Source: Caproicibacterium argilliputei (GTDB lineage: Bacteria > Bacillota > Clostridia > Oscillospirales > Acutalibacteraceae). Taken from it: a stretch of DNA of 64,000 nt. The position numbers were made by a program, and so were the translations under genes. Below are positions 52,765 through 61,628 of this stretch, piece after piece. The notes under the pieces are model-generated. The model did no database searches. It saw only the letters and a list, made by a program, of their open reading frames with translations, and was not told the origin of the DNA. The stretch is from contig NZ_CP135996.1 in the NCBI RefSeq assembly GCF_029211325.2, positions 2,604,001 through 2,668,000 on the forward strand, read 5' to 3'. The stretch's first letter is position 1; each line of letters opens with the position of its first letter.

Positions 52765-53799
52765 TCAGCGCTCCTGCGCCTGCGTGCAGGAATCGCGAAT
52801 GACCAACGTCGGCGTAACCAGCTGTTCCTTGGGGATTTTTTGGTTCTGAATCGCTTTGACCGCAATCTCAATCAACCGCTGCCCAAACGCCGCATAATTG
52901 TAGTCCACACTGGTCAACTTGGGGGTGGAGATCTCAGACAAAAACGTGTTGTCAAAGCTGATAATTGAAATATCGCGGGGCACCTGCACGCCTTTTTCCG
53001 CAGCGGCTTTCAGCGCACCTACCGCGGTAAAATCATTCACCGCGATGACCGCCGTAGGCGGCTTTTTTAGCTCCAACAGTTCCAACATACAGCGGTATCC
53101 CGCCTTTTCTGAGTAGTCCCCCTCCTGCAGATACGCTTCATGAAATGTCAGCTCATATTTGCCCATCAGGTAAATATACTGCTGCCATTTGTCATAGGTG
53201 GACTGAATCTTCTTTTGTCCGCCAAGCAAGGCGATCCGGCGGTGTCCCAGCGAAGTCAGATATTCAAAAATCATACGCATACTGGCAACGTCGTCAATGT
53301 TCAGCCGGTAGCAGTCTGTTCCGTCCAGTTTTCCTGTTGTGATAAACGGGATTGTTCGGCTGATTCGGTTCACATGTGCGGCATAAGCGGAGTCCGAAAC
53401 CAGATCATCGGCACGACAGCCAATCTGAATGACCGCATCCACCCGCTGCTCATACATTTTCTCCAGGTTGCTGTCCTCCAAGCGGTTGTCACTCAAGGCG
53501 TTGCACAGCATCACGGTGTAGCCCTGCTGGTTCGCCGCCTCCTCGCAGGCAACAGACAGCGCCGCATAGTACGGATTGCGAATGTCTGCCACCAACAGCC
53601 CCAGAATTTTTGTCTTTGTATCGCTCAGGCTTCTGGCCATCGCATTCGGACGGAATTTATACTTGCGAATCAGCCCTTCCACCGCTTCGCGCTTTGCCGG
53701 ACTGACGGCCGCGTTCTTTGTCAGCACGCGGGAAACCGTGGCGGGCGACACACCCGCTTCCTGTGCAATATCGTAAATAGTGATTTCTTTTTTATCCAT
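52765..53799 (-). CDS. LacI-family transcriptional regulator
   Basis: 344 residues. N-terminal LacI helix-turn-helix ITIYDIAQEAGVSPATVSRV (residues 6-25) and hinge, followed by a periplasmic-binding-protein-like effector domain (ILGLLVADIRNPYYAAL to the C-terminus). The usual ligand is a sugar. The ATG at 53797-53799 is 6 nt from GAGGGGG; a longer frame back to 54039 crosses its promoter and the next terminator. No sugar-transport or catabolic operon is adjacent, so its targets are elsewhere. The arabinofuranosidase gene 28 kb away could be one, but no shared operator was found. Confidence 0.93.
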   Translation of the reverse strand: MDKKEITIYDIAQEAGVSPATVSRVLTKNAAVSPAKREAVEGLIRKYKFRPNAMARSLSDTKTKILGLLVADIRNPYYAALSVACEEAANQQGYTVMLCNALSDNRLEDSNLEKMYEQRVDAVIQIGCRADDLVSDSAYAAHVNRISRTIPFITTGKLDGTDCYRLNIDDVASMRMIFEYLTSLGHRRIALLGGQKKIQSTYDKWQQYIYLMGKYELTFHEAYLQEGDYSEKAGYRCMLELLELKKPPTAVIAVNDFTAVGALKAAAEKGVQVPRDISIISFDNTFLSEISTPKLTSVDYNYAAFGQRLIEIAVKAIQNQKIPKEQLVTPTLVIRDSCTQAQER

Positions 53800-53887
53800 C
53801 CGAATCCCCCTCGCCTGTGCCGTTCGCCGCTTTATGATGAAATGGGTTTCAGGTGCAATCCCATTCGCTCCCGGATTATTTGCTTTT

Positions 53888-53916
53888 ATGATACGCGAAA
53901 TTTTGTAGGAGCGCAA
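53888..53916 (-). promoter_or_regulatory. Promoter of the LacI-family gene
   Basis: Minus strand TTGCGC (53911-53916), 17-nt spacer, TATCAT (53888-53893), about 90 nt before the start. Confidence 0.55.
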
Positions 53917-53973
53917 GAGCCTTTTCTCCGGTTCCGCATCTTCCGTGTTTCTGCGCTTTCTAAGAAATACGGC

Positions 53974-54023
53974 AAAAAGCAGAGCTTTGACCTTCCCGCA
54001 AGACGGCCGAAGCTCTGCTTTTT
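53974..54023 (-). terminator. Intrinsic terminator after the Ser/Glu-rich membrane protein gene
   Basis: AAAAAGCAGAGCTT (53974-53987) pairs perfectly with AAGCTCTGCTTTTT (54010-54023), 22-nt loop, T run on the minus strand. Confidence 0.88.
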
Positions 54024-54039
54024 CACTGTACAGCCGCAC

Positions 54040-55401
54040 TCAATCATGGCGGTTATCATTCAAAAATTTATCCCAGTCGAAGTTATCCCCGCGCAGGGAC
54101 TTGTGCGACGCGGCAGACTGCGCCGGCTTCTGCACCGGATGTTCCGGCTGCGGTGCAGTGGCCTGACGCGGCACCACCGGTCGGGCTGGTCGGGAAGCCG
54201 GCGTGCGTTCCGCAGGCGTCTGTGCCGCTGTGGGGCGTCCACGCAGGTTGCGCGGAACAGCGTTAGAAGTCAGCGGCGGCTGGCGGCGGCGGGACTGCAC
54301 CCGTGCCGCCTGCGACTGCCGCGCTCTCTGCGCTGCCTCGTCCGGAGCCAGCTCCGGCAGTGTCAGCGTTTCCGCATCCGGCTTTGCCGGTTTATAAACA
54401 GGCGGTGCGGTGCGTGTTGCCGGTTTCGGAACAATCGGCGGTTTCGTACGCTCCACAAATTCCTCGTATTCTTCGCGGTGCTGAATCCCATCGCTGCTGG
54501 AGTTGATATCGGTAAATGTATCAATGGTATCGTCCTGCATTACCTCCGGCATCCGGTGGGGAATGACCGTCGCCGTCGCAGCATGTGCCGCAGGATTGCC
54601 GCCTGTCTGCCCGCGGCTGTCCGAGGCCATACGATCCAGTTCGGTGGTGGTATATGCAAAACCTTCACCGTCCTCAAATGTATCATCATCGCGCGGGCTG
54701 GCACCGCCGCCGCGGTGCTTGCGCGAGAAAAACTGCAGATAAATAAATGCGCCAATGCCGCACACAGCAGCGGCAATTAAGCCCACGCCAATTAAAAACA
54801 AAGAAGACGTGCCGCCGCTTTTTCCGCTTGTCAGGGTACCGGCGCCGCCGGTCGCCATGCTCACGGTCGTCGAGGAAACCACAGAAGCCGTACTGGACAC
54901 ACCGGAAAGCAAGTCGTCCCAGTTTTCCGAATTGGCATTGGGAGAGGCACTGGCAACGGCCTCTGCATTCTGATTGATATGACTTTCGTAAGTATTCGGG
55001 CGCTCCGCAATGGAGGCTTTGCCGCTGCTGACCACATCGTCAGGATCAACATATTCCTTTTTGCTGCTGGTACGGGAAGCCGGCCGATTTTCACTGCGGG
55101 AAGCTTCGCGCGACACGGTTTTTTCTGACTCCGCCCGCTCCGAATGCGTTGATTCCTCCGCAGTGGATTCTTCCCGCGAAGTCGGTGCTTCCTCTGACTG
55201 CGTCGGCGCTTCAGACTGAATTTCCTCCTTAGACGGCGTGTCAGTTTCACTTGCCGGCGCGGATGCCGGTGTATCCGAAGCCGCCGGTGTTGCGGTGATG
55301 GCTCCGCCGCCGCTTTCCGCCCATGAAGTCAGGCTGATTGACGCAACTGTAAAAACGCATATGAAGAGCAAAAGCAGCGCACGAACTGTCTTTTTTTTCA
55401 C
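54040..55401 (-). CDS. Secreted-stalk membrane protein, Ser/Glu/Thr-rich, unknown function
   Basis: About 453 residues. Signal peptide (1-28: KKKTVRALLLLFICVFTVAS, ending SWA), then an extracellular region (30-200) dominated by Ser, Glu, Thr, Pro and Ala, resembling a mucin-like stalk. A transmembrane helix follows (201-223: LFLIGVGLIAAAVCGIGAFI), then a long cytoplasmic tail rich in Pro, Arg and Ala that ends NFDWDKFLNDNRHD. No catalytic domain is visible. The best start is GTG at 55399-55401, 9 nt from GGAGG. The short conserved-looking acidic/aromatic C-terminus could dock a partner. Single gene with its own promoter and terminator. Confidence 0.7.
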   Translation of the reverse strand: MKKKTVRALLLLFICVFTVASISLTSWAESGGGAITATPAASDTPASAPASETDTPSKEEIQSEAPTQSEEAPTSREESTAEESTHSERAESEKTVSREASRSENRPASRTSSKKEYVDPDDVVSSGKASIAERPNTYESHINQNAEAVASASPNANSENWDDLLSGVSSTASVVSSTTVSMATGGAGTLTSGKSGGTSSLFLIGVGLIAAAVCGIGAFIYLQFFSRKHRGGGASPRDDDTFEDGEGFAYTTTELDRMASDSRGQTGGNPAAHAATATVIPHRMPEVMQDDTIDTFTDINSSSDGIQHREEYEEFVERTKPPIVPKPATRTAPPVYKPAKPDAETLTLPELAPDEAAQRARQSQAARVQSRRRQPPLTSNAVPRNLRGRPTAAQTPAERTPASRPARPVVPRQATAPQPEHPVQKPAQSAASHKSLRGDNFDWDKFLNDNRHD

Positions 55402-55475
55402 TATATTGTACCTCCAGTACAAAGCGGGGGACGGCAGCGCCCGCATGGTATGTCTTCCACTTTTCAGTGTTTCTT

Positions 55476-55505
55476 ATTTTAACACAAACCGGGGCGCAAA
55501 TACAA
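55476..55505 (-). promoter_or_regulatory. Promoter of the Ser/Glu-rich membrane protein gene
   Basis: Minus strand TTGTAT (55500-55505), 18-nt spacer, TAAAAT (55476-55481), about 70 nt before the GTG. Confidence 0.5.
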
Positions 55506-55613
55506 GCGTTATCGTGTGACGCAGTTCGCTTATAAACCTTTGTTTTCTGCCGTACGGCAGGGGTTCTTCCGCTTTTTCCCCGTCGAAGCGCCAAAAGCGC
55601 GGATTTCCCGCAT

Positions 55614-56600
55614 TTACAGACACTGCTCCGCCTCATGGTTTTCCTGCAGAATATCCCGCGCCAGCAGTTCCAGATCGCGGTATGTTTCCAGCGCGCCGGC
55701 CCTTCTGCGGAACTCCGCGGCGCCGCGCAGACCATGCAGGTACCAGGAAACGTGCTTGCGCGCCTCCCGCATGGCGCGGTGCTCGCCTTTATATGCTACC
55801 ATGTCCGCAATATGCTGCAGCATCACGGTCATACGCTGATAAATGCCCGGTTCCGGCACCATTGCCACCTGCTCACGCAGGGCCGCGTTAATTTGTTGAA
55901 AAATCCACGGGTTGCCCATGGCGCTGCGGCCGATCATCACCGCATCACACCCGGTCTGCTCCAGCAAATGCGCCGCAGCAGCCGGCCCGGTCACATCACC
56001 GTTTCCGATGACCGGCACGCTGACCGCTTCCTTCACCGCGCGGATAACACGCCAATCCACGCCGGGCTTGTACATCTGCGTTTTGGTGCGGGCGTGCACC
56101 GCAATCGCGTCTGCGCCAGCCTGCACGCAGGTTTTTGCCACTTCGACCGCATTGATATGGCTGCTGTCCCATCCGGTGCGGATTTTGACCGTTACCGGCA
56201 CATCCACCGCTTCTTTTACCGCGCGCACAATTTCCCCGCACAGCTGCGGATTCTTCATCAGCGCCGCGCCGCTGCCGGAGGCATTGATTTTCGGTACGGG
56301 GCAGCCCATATTGATGTCCAGAATATCCGGGCCGAATGCCAGCGTTCGCTTGGCTGCAAGCGCCATCACGGCAGGCTCGCTGCCGAAAAGCTGAATGCCG
56401 CAGGGGTGCTCCCGCGAGCCAATATCCATGAGCGCGGCTGTCTTCTTATCCTCATATTCCAGCGCCTTCGCGCTGACCATTTCCGTAACGCAGTACCCCG
56501 CGCCAAAGCGCACGCAAAGTTCGCGGAAAGCGCGGTCTGTCACGCCCGCCATGGGCGCCAGCAGCGCCTGTCCTGTCAGTTCCACTTGTCCGATTTTCAA
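55614..56600 (-). CDS. dusB: tRNA-dihydrouridine synthase (DusB family)
   Basis: Reduces uridines in the tRNA D-loop with FMN and NADPH. About 328 residues: N-terminal FMN barrel with LLAPMAGVTDRAFRELC, FGSEP, DINMGCPVPKI (catalytic Cys about 100), TVKIRTGWD, AIAVHARTKTQMYKPGVDW, VIGNGDVTGP and MIGRSAMGNPW; then the small helical domain. The most likely start is TTG at 56598-56600 (LKIGQVELTG), 10 nt from AAAGGA, which matches family N-termini; a TTG at 56648 has no site. It is divergent from the pentapeptide gene. Confidence 0.94.
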   Translation of the reverse strand: MKIGQVELTGQALLAPMAGVTDRAFRELCVRFGAGYCVTEMVSAKALEYEDKKTAALMDIGSREHPCGIQLFGSEPAVMALAAKRTLAFGPDILDINMGCPVPKINASGSGAALMKNPQLCGEIVRAVKEAVDVPVTVKIRTGWDSSHINAVEVAKTCVQAGADAIAVHARTKTQMYKPGVDWRVIRAVKEAVSVPVIGNGDVTGPAAAAHLLEQTGCDAVMIGRSAMGNPWIFQQINAALREQVAMVPEPGIYQRMTVMLQHIADMVAYKGEHRAMREARKHVSWYLHGLRGAAEFRRRAGALETYRDLELLARDILQENHEAEQCL

Positions 56601-56683
56601 CTTCAGAAAGTCCTTTCCGTACCGGCAGCGCCGGAGCAGTTCGTCCAAACCGCAGAGAAGCGCGCGGCCGGCTTTGTACGTCT

Positions 56684-56689
56684 ATTATA
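56684..56689 (-). promoter_or_regulatory. -10 box candidate for dusB
   Basis: Perfect minus-strand TATAAT about 80 nt before the dusB start; the -35 region (TTTTGT at 17 nt) is poor. Confidence 0.4.
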
Positions 56690-56772
56690 CACGCTTTTTT
56701 ACGCAGACAAAAGTATTCGGTACATTTTCTTTCCGGTAAGGCATTTCCCACCTTTTCCGCGCCGCGGAATCG

Positions 56773-56781
56773 TGGTATAAT
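56773..56781 (+). promoter_or_regulatory. Extended -10 promoter for the pentapeptide gene
   Basis: TGGTATAAT (TG at 56773-56774, -10 at 56776-56781). The -35 region is weak, as is usual with an extended -10. Transcription would start about 27 nt before the TTG start codon. Confidence 0.55.
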
Positions 56782-56814
56782 AAATGTTTGAAAAAATGAA
56801 CGGAGGTGCCCCAC

Positions 56815-57495
56815 TTGCAGCAATCAACCTTGCCAACTCCGGATTCGCTTTTTGCGCCGGAAAACTTTTTAAGATATGTACGCCCTTACCTGCAGGAGGA
56901 AATGCAGATGGACGACCTGCTGGTCCGCAAAGAAGCCCTGTTACAGGAGGATCTGGACGGATTCAACCTGTACCAGGGGATATTCTCCCGCTGCACATTT
57001 ACCAACTGCTCCTTTGCAAACGCTACCTTTGTGGACGTGCTGTTTAAAAACTGCGATTTGTCCAACAGTGTGTTTACGGACACTTCCTTTGAGCGGTGCC
57101 GGTTTGTCAACTGCCGCTGTGTCGGCGCTGATTTTGACGGTTCTGTGTTCCGCCGGGTCGACGCGGATCAAACGACCTTCCAGTATGCCTGCTTTGACCG
57201 CGCCAAAATGACAAACATTGAGTTTACCGGCTGCAACTTCACCGATGCATCTATTGAGGAAACCAAGTTGAAAAACTTCTCTGCTCGGGACTGCCAGTTT
57301 GTACACACTTGTTTTTTCAAAACGCCGCTGACCGGCATTGACTTTTCGGAAAACACACTTTCGGCGCTGACCCTGTCTGCGCCGCCGACTGAGCTCAAGG
57401 GCTGCACAGTGAACCTGACGCAGGCTGCAGAGCTGGCCACCCTGCTGGGTGTGACCGTCAAGGACGTGAGCGCGGAAAACCACACGAACATCTAA
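56815..57495 (+). CDS. Pentapeptide-repeat protein
   Basis: About 226 residues. From about 52 to 165 the chain follows the A(D/N)(L/F)xx five-residue periodicity (FTNCSFANATFVDVLFKNCD, LSNSVFTDTSFERCRF), which folds as a right-handed square beta-helix. Some such proteins (Qnr, MfpA) mimic DNA and protect gyrase; most have no known role. A helical N-terminal region precedes the helix. The start is probably TTG at 56815, 8 nt from CGGAGG; GTG at 56806 overlaps that site. It lies 22 nt before polA, so the two are likely co-transcribed, which could hint at a DNA-related role. Confidence 0.82.
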   Translation: MQQSTLPTPDSLFAPENFLRYVRPYLQEEMQMDDLLVRKEALLQEDLDGFNLYQGIFSRCTFTNCSFANATFVDVLFKNCDLSNSVFTDTSFERCRFVNCRCVGADFDGSVFRRVDADQTTFQYACFDRAKMTNIEFTGCNFTDASIEETKLKNFSARDCQFVHTCFFKTPLTGIDFSENTLSALTLSAPPTELKGCTVNLTQAAELATLLGVTVKDVSAENHTNI

Positions 57496-57517
57496 CTGGA
57501 TTTACCGGGAGGTTTCC

Positions 57518-60130
57518 ATGAAATTACTCGTCCTGGACGGCAACAGCATTCTGAACCGTGCCTTTTACGGCATTAAGCTCCTTACAACCAAGGACGGTCT
57601 GTACACCAACGGCATTTACGGCTTTCTGACCATGCTGCAGAAGCTGGAGGGCGAAGTGCAGCCCGATGCGGTCGCCATCGCGTTTGACCTGAAGGCACCC
57701 ACCTTCCGCCACAAGCGCTACGCCGGCTACAAATCCAACCGTCACGGTATGCCGGAGGAACTAGCCCAGCAGCTGCCCAATCTCAAGGAGCTGCTAACGC
57801 TGCTCGGATACCGGCTGGTCACCTGCGAGGGGTACGAAGCAGACGACATTCTCGGCACGCTTGGGCGCGCCTGTACGGAGCATCGCGACACCTGTGTCAT
57901 TGCCACTGGGGACCGCGACAGCCTGCAACTGGTCGGGCCTTACGTTTCCGTGCGTCTGGCAACCACCAAATACGGGCAGCCGCAGGTCACGCTGTATGAT
58001 GAAACGCGCATTCGTGAGGACTATGGTGTCACACCAAGGGAAATGATTGAAATCAAGGCCCTGCAGGGCGACTCCTCCGACTGTATTCCCGGCGTGCGCG
58101 GCATCGGCCCCAAAGGCGCGGGAGATCTGATTCAGAAATATCACTCGATTGATTATCTGTATGCGCACCTGGACGAACTGGACATCCGCGAAAACCTGCG
58201 GCAGAAGCTGCGCGACGGCAAAGAAAGCGCTTACCTTTCGCAGGAGCTCGGCACCATCTGCACCACCGCACCGATTGATGACGACCCTGCGCATTATGTA
58301 AAGGCACCCGCGAAGCAGGCGGAGGCCGCCGCGCTGATGCGCCGCTTGGAATTCTTTAAACTGCTGGAAAAGATGGACTGGGGCAGTGTACCCGCACCTG
58401 CCGCTGAAACTGCCGAAGAAACGCCCGCCGCTGTGCACCTGTATCTGCATCCGGACATCGACGCGCTGTGCGCCGCGCTGCAAAAGGATGGCAGCATCTG
58501 CCTGCTGGGAGATTTTTCAGGACGCGAGCTGCAGCGCCTTTCCGTTGCGCAGGGCGGAAACGCCTATCTGCTAGAAGACCCTGCCGCATGGAAACGCGTT
58601 TTCGCGCTTTCGCTGCCCTGCTTTACCTACGACAGCAAGCCGCTGTTTGCCGCCGCTGCGGCAGCCGGCGCACAGCTGAACCTTGCACAGGATGCGCTGC
58701 TGGCAGCGTACCTGCTGAACGCAACCGCCAGCGGCTACGACTACGCACGCCTATGTCAAGAATATGGGGTGCCCTTGGCAGAGGATGTTTCCATGGAAAA
58801 CGTCCAACCGGAAGATCTGCTGCGTGCTGACACCCTGAGCGGCTGCGCCCGCGTCTGCGCACTGCCGCAGCTCTGCAAAACCCTGGCGGCAAAAATCGAA
58901 GATTCGGGTGAAACCCCGCTTCTGCGGGACATCGAGCAGCCACTGGCACGCGTTCTCTCGCACATGGAACAAACCGGCTTTGCCGTGGACCGCGCCGGCA
59001 TTGCCGCCTACGGCACGAAGCTGGAGCAGCAGGTGCAAGCCTTTCAGAAAGAAATCTGGGAACAGACCGGGTATGAATTTAACCTGAACAGTCCCAAGCA
59101 GCTGGGCGAAGCGCTGTTTGACAAACTGGGGCTGCCGCACGGCAAAAAGACAAAAAGCGGCTGGTCCACCAGCGCCGCTGTGCTGGAAAATCTGCGGTAC
59201 GACCATCCGGTTGTAGAAATGATTCTGCAGTACCGCACAGTCAGCAAGCTGAAATCTACCTACTGCGACGGTCTGCTCAAGGTCATTGCGCCGGATGGGC
59301 GCATCCACTCCAGCTTTAACCAAACGGAAACGCGCACCGGGCGCATCAGCTCCACTGAGCCGAACCTGCAGAACATTCCGGTACGCACCGACCTTGGCCG
59401 TGAGCTGCGTCGGTTCTTTGTTGCCAAACCGGGCTGCGTACTGATTGACGCGGATTATTCGCAGATTGAACTGCGCGTGCTGGCACACGTTGCAAACGAC
59501 CAAAACATGATTGCTGCGTTCCAAAGCGGCGCGGACATTCACCGCACGACCGCAGCACAGGTGTTTCATATGCCAGAGGAAATGGTCACGCCGCTGATGC
59601 GCAGCCGTGCCAAAGCCGTCAACTTCGGCATTGTATACGGCATTGGCGCTTTTTCGCTTTCCAAGCAGCTGCACATCGCACGGCAGGAAGCGGATTCCTA
59701 TATCAAGGATTACCTGCAGCATTACAGCGGCATTAACGACTATATGCAGCGTGTGGTTGCCGAGGCAAAGGAAAAAGGCTATGCTGAGACCATGTTTGGC
59801 AGGCGGCGGTACCTGCCGGAACTTTCCAGCAGCAACTTTAACCTGCGCTCTTTTGGCGAGCGCGTGGCGCGCAATATGCCGATTCAGGGCGCCGCCGCAG
59901 ACATCATTAAAATTGCCATGATTCATGTGGAAGACCGCCTGCAGAAAGAGGGGCTTGCCGCCCGGCTGATTCTGCAGGTGCACGATGAATTGATTGTCGA
60001 AGCGCCCGAAGCAGAAGCCGAAACTGCCGCAGTCCTGCTGCAGGAGGAAATGGAGCACGCCGTTGCGCTGGCAGTGCCGCTGACCGCCGATGCAAAGTCC
60101 GGAAAAACCTGGTATGAGGCGAAAGCCTGA
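57518..60130 (+). CDS. polA: DNA polymerase I
   Basis: 870 residues. Acts in Okazaki-fragment maturation and excision repair. The N-terminal 5'-3' exonuclease (about 1-290) is intact: LLVLDGNSILNRAFYG, CEGYEADDILG and GDRDSLQLVGPYV. The middle domain (about 310-470) has lost the 3'-5' exonuclease residues; the DxE of motif I reads LLGDFSG, so no proofreading is expected, as in Bacillus and Taq-type enzymes. The polymerase domain has motif A (DADYSQIELRVLAH), B (RSRAKAVNFGIVYG) and C (LQVHDELIVE). GGGAGG lies 5 nt before the ATG. Follows the pentapeptide gene. Confidence 0.97.
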   Translation: MKLLVLDGNSILNRAFYGIKLLTTKDGLYTNGIYGFLTMLQKLEGEVQPDAVAIAFDLKAPTFRHKRYAGYKSNRHGMPEELAQQLPNLKELLTLLGYRLVTCEGYEADDILGTLGRACTEHRDTCVIATGDRDSLQLVGPYVSVRLATTKYGQPQVTLYDETRIREDYGVTPREMIEIKALQGDSSDCIPGVRGIGPKGAGDLIQKYHSIDYLYAHLDELDIRENLRQKLRDGKESAYLSQELGTICTTAPIDDDPAHYVKAPAKQAEAAALMRRLEFFKLLEKMDWGSVPAPAAETAEETPAAVHLYLHPDIDALCAALQKDGSICLLGDFSGRELQRLSVAQGGNAYLLEDPAAWKRVFALSLPCFTYDSKPLFAAAAAAGAQLNLAQDALLAAYLLNATASGYDYARLCQEYGVPLAEDVSMENVQPEDLLRADTLSGCARVCALPQLCKTLAAKIEDSGETPLLRDIEQPLARVLSHMEQTGFAVDRAGIAAYGTKLEQQVQAFQKEIWEQTGYEFNLNSPKQLGEALFDKLGLPHGKKTKSGWSTSAAVLENLRYDHPVVEMILQYRTVSKLKSTYCDGLLKVIAPDGRIHSSFNQTETRTGRISSTEPNLQNIPVRTDLGRELRRFFVAKPGCVLIDADYSQIELRVLAHVANDQNMIAAFQSGADIHRTTAAQVFHMPEEMVTPLMRSRAKAVNFGIVYGIGAFSLSKQLHIARQEADSYIKDYLQHYSGINDYMQRVVAEAKEKGYAETMFGRRRYLPELSSSNFNLRSFGERVARNMPIQGAAADIIKIAMIHVEDRLQKEGLAARLILQVHDELIVEAPEAEAETAAVLLQEEMEHAVALAVPLTADAKSGKTWYEAKA

Positions 60131-60191
60131 TTTTTCGGTTTATACAACCCGTTTGCTTTTATATTTTAATACTTGGAGTATTTTATCCGCT

Positions 60192-61022
60192 ATGTATTTT
60201 ACTTGTCCAATTTGTAATAAACCGTTATATAATACAAATAGGAATCATTCTGTCGCTTGTGAAAACGGCCACAGCTTTGATTATGCCAAAGAGGGGTACC
60301 TGTATCTGCTGCCGCCCAACAAAAAGCACAGCAAAGCCCCTGGTGATGACCGGGCAATGGTTGCGGCGCGGCGGCGGTTCCTTTCTGCCGGACACTACCG
60401 CATTTTCAGCGACGCCCTGAACAAGCTGGCGTGCGGTCTGCTGCAGAGCCAAAGTCCGGTTGTCATCGACGCCGGGTGCGGAGAGGGCGCTTACACCGAG
60501 CGGCTGACGGCAGCCCTGCGCGCCGCCGGAAAAGCGCCGCAAACTTTCGGTTGCGACATTTCCAAGGCTGCCGTGCGGCTTGCCGCCAAGGCCGCTCCGG
60601 ACATTTCCTTTGCTGTGGCAAGCAGTTTTTCCCTGCCACTGCCGGAGCGCTGCGCCGACCTGCTCACCGATGTGTTCGCGCCGGTGGTTCCGGAAGAATT
60701 TCGCCGTGTGGTCAAACCGGGCGGGTACTTCCTTCTGGCAGTTCCCAGTGCGCGGCACTTATTTGCGCTGAAAGAAATTCTGTATGACGCACCGTATGAA
60801 AATGCGGAAAAGGACACCGCATATCCCGGCTTCCGGTTCGTGCGCCGCGTGCCGGTGCGCGGCAGCCTGCACCTCACCGGTCAGGCGGTGCAGGATTTGT
60901 TTGCCATGACGCCGTACTCGTGGAAAACACCGAAGGCGGGACGCGACAATCTACAGCACGTTTCGGAGCTGACCACGGAAATCGGCTTTGATTTTCTGGT
61001 GTATGAGAGGGACGCAACATGA
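60192..61022 (+). CDS. rlmA: 23S rRNA (guanine-N1-)-methyltransferase RlmA-like
   Basis: 276 residues. An N-terminal zinc site (Cys5, Cys8, Cys23, His27: MYFTCPICNKPL and ACENGHSFDYAKEGYLYLL) precedes a Rossmann methyltransferase (VIDAGCGEGAYTERL, then TFGCDISKAAVRLAAK). RlmA-type enzymes methylate N1 of G745 or G748 in 23S rRNA helix 35; the second type confers tylosin resistance in producers, but the target here is not resolved. The start at 60192 is 13 nt from TTGGAG, a weak spacing; frames open further upstream overlap polA. Its end overlaps rimI by 4 nt (ATGA). Confidence 0.9.
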   Translation: MYFTCPICNKPLYNTNRNHSVACENGHSFDYAKEGYLYLLPPNKKHSKAPGDDRAMVAARRRFLSAGHYRIFSDALNKLACGLLQSQSPVVIDAGCGEGAYTERLTAALRAAGKAPQTFGCDISKAAVRLAAKAAPDISFAVASSFSLPLPERCADLLTDVFAPVVPEEFRRVVKPGGYFLLAVPSARHLFALKEILYDAPYENAEKDTAYPGFRFVRRVPVRGSLHLTGQAVQDLFAMTPYSWKTPKAGRDNLQHVSELTTEIGFDFLVYERDAT

Positions 61023-61498
61023 GCTTGATTCTGGTTCCCATGGCGGAAGCGCACCTCGCCGCCGTTGCACAGATGGAGCAGGCGTGTTTTTCCGCCCCTT
61101 GGACAGAAGCCGGACTGCGGGCGGAGCTTTCGAGTAACACCGCCGTATTCCGGGTCGCCCTGCTGGACGGCGTGCCGGCAGGCTACGGCGGAATGCACTT
61201 TGTGTGCGGCGAAGGTTACGTGGACAACATTGCTGTTTTTCCCGCCCTGCGGCGGCGCGGCGTCGGTGAGGCAGTGGTGTGCGCGCTGCTCGACTATGCC
61301 CGGCAGCACGGCGGGCAGTTCGTTTCGCTGGAAGTGCGCGAAAGCAATGCTCCGGCGCTTGCCCTGTACGCCAGGCTGGGATTTTCCAAAGCCGGACGCA
61401 GACGGGGTTTCTACTCCAAGCCCACGGAGGATGCCCTGATTTTAACACGCATTTTTGCCGAAGCAGCGCCCGCACCCAGCGCCGGTCATTTCCGCTAA
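61019..61498 (+). CDS. rimI: Ribosomal protein S18-alanine N-acetyltransferase RimI
   Basis: GNAT acetyltransferase of 159 residues. Motifs: MEQACFSAPWTEAGLRAEL (typical RimI N-terminus), GYVDNIAVFPALRRRGVGEAV (acetyl-CoA loop RRxGxG), SLEVRESNAPALALYARLGF and GRRRGFYSKPTEDALIL. RimI genes commonly lie beside tsaD and tsaB in Firmicutes; here tsaD is 0.9 kb downstream with one regulator gene between and no tsaB visible. Translationally coupled to rlmA through ATGA, with GAGGG 7 nt before the ATG. Confidence 0.93.
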   Translation: MSLILVPMAEAHLAAVAQMEQACFSAPWTEAGLRAELSSNTAVFRVALLDGVPAGYGGMHFVCGEGYVDNIAVFPALRRRGVGEAVVCALLDYARQHGGQFVSLEVRESNAPALALYARLGFSKAGRRRGFYSKPTEDALILTRIFAEAAPAPSAGHFR

Positions 61499-61584
61499 GG
61501 CAGCGATTTTTCGCGGATTTCAGCCCCCTGCAACCAATAGTTGCGCGGATGAAAAGCAGAAACGGTGGTTCGCAGCCCGCTTTC

Positions 61585-61604
61585 TCTGGTATGCTTTTAC
61601 CAGA
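61585..61604. promoter_or_regulatory. Candidate operator palindrome upstream of the XRE regulator
   Basis: TCTGGTA (61585-61591) and TACCAGA (61598-61604) are perfect inverted arms around 6 bp, about 25 bp before the regulator's start codon. Position and symmetry suit autoregulation by a dimeric helix-turn-helix protein. A weak transcript hairpin is the alternative. Confidence 0.45.
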
Positions 61605-61628
61605 AAACAGGTAAAGGAGATTTCACAC

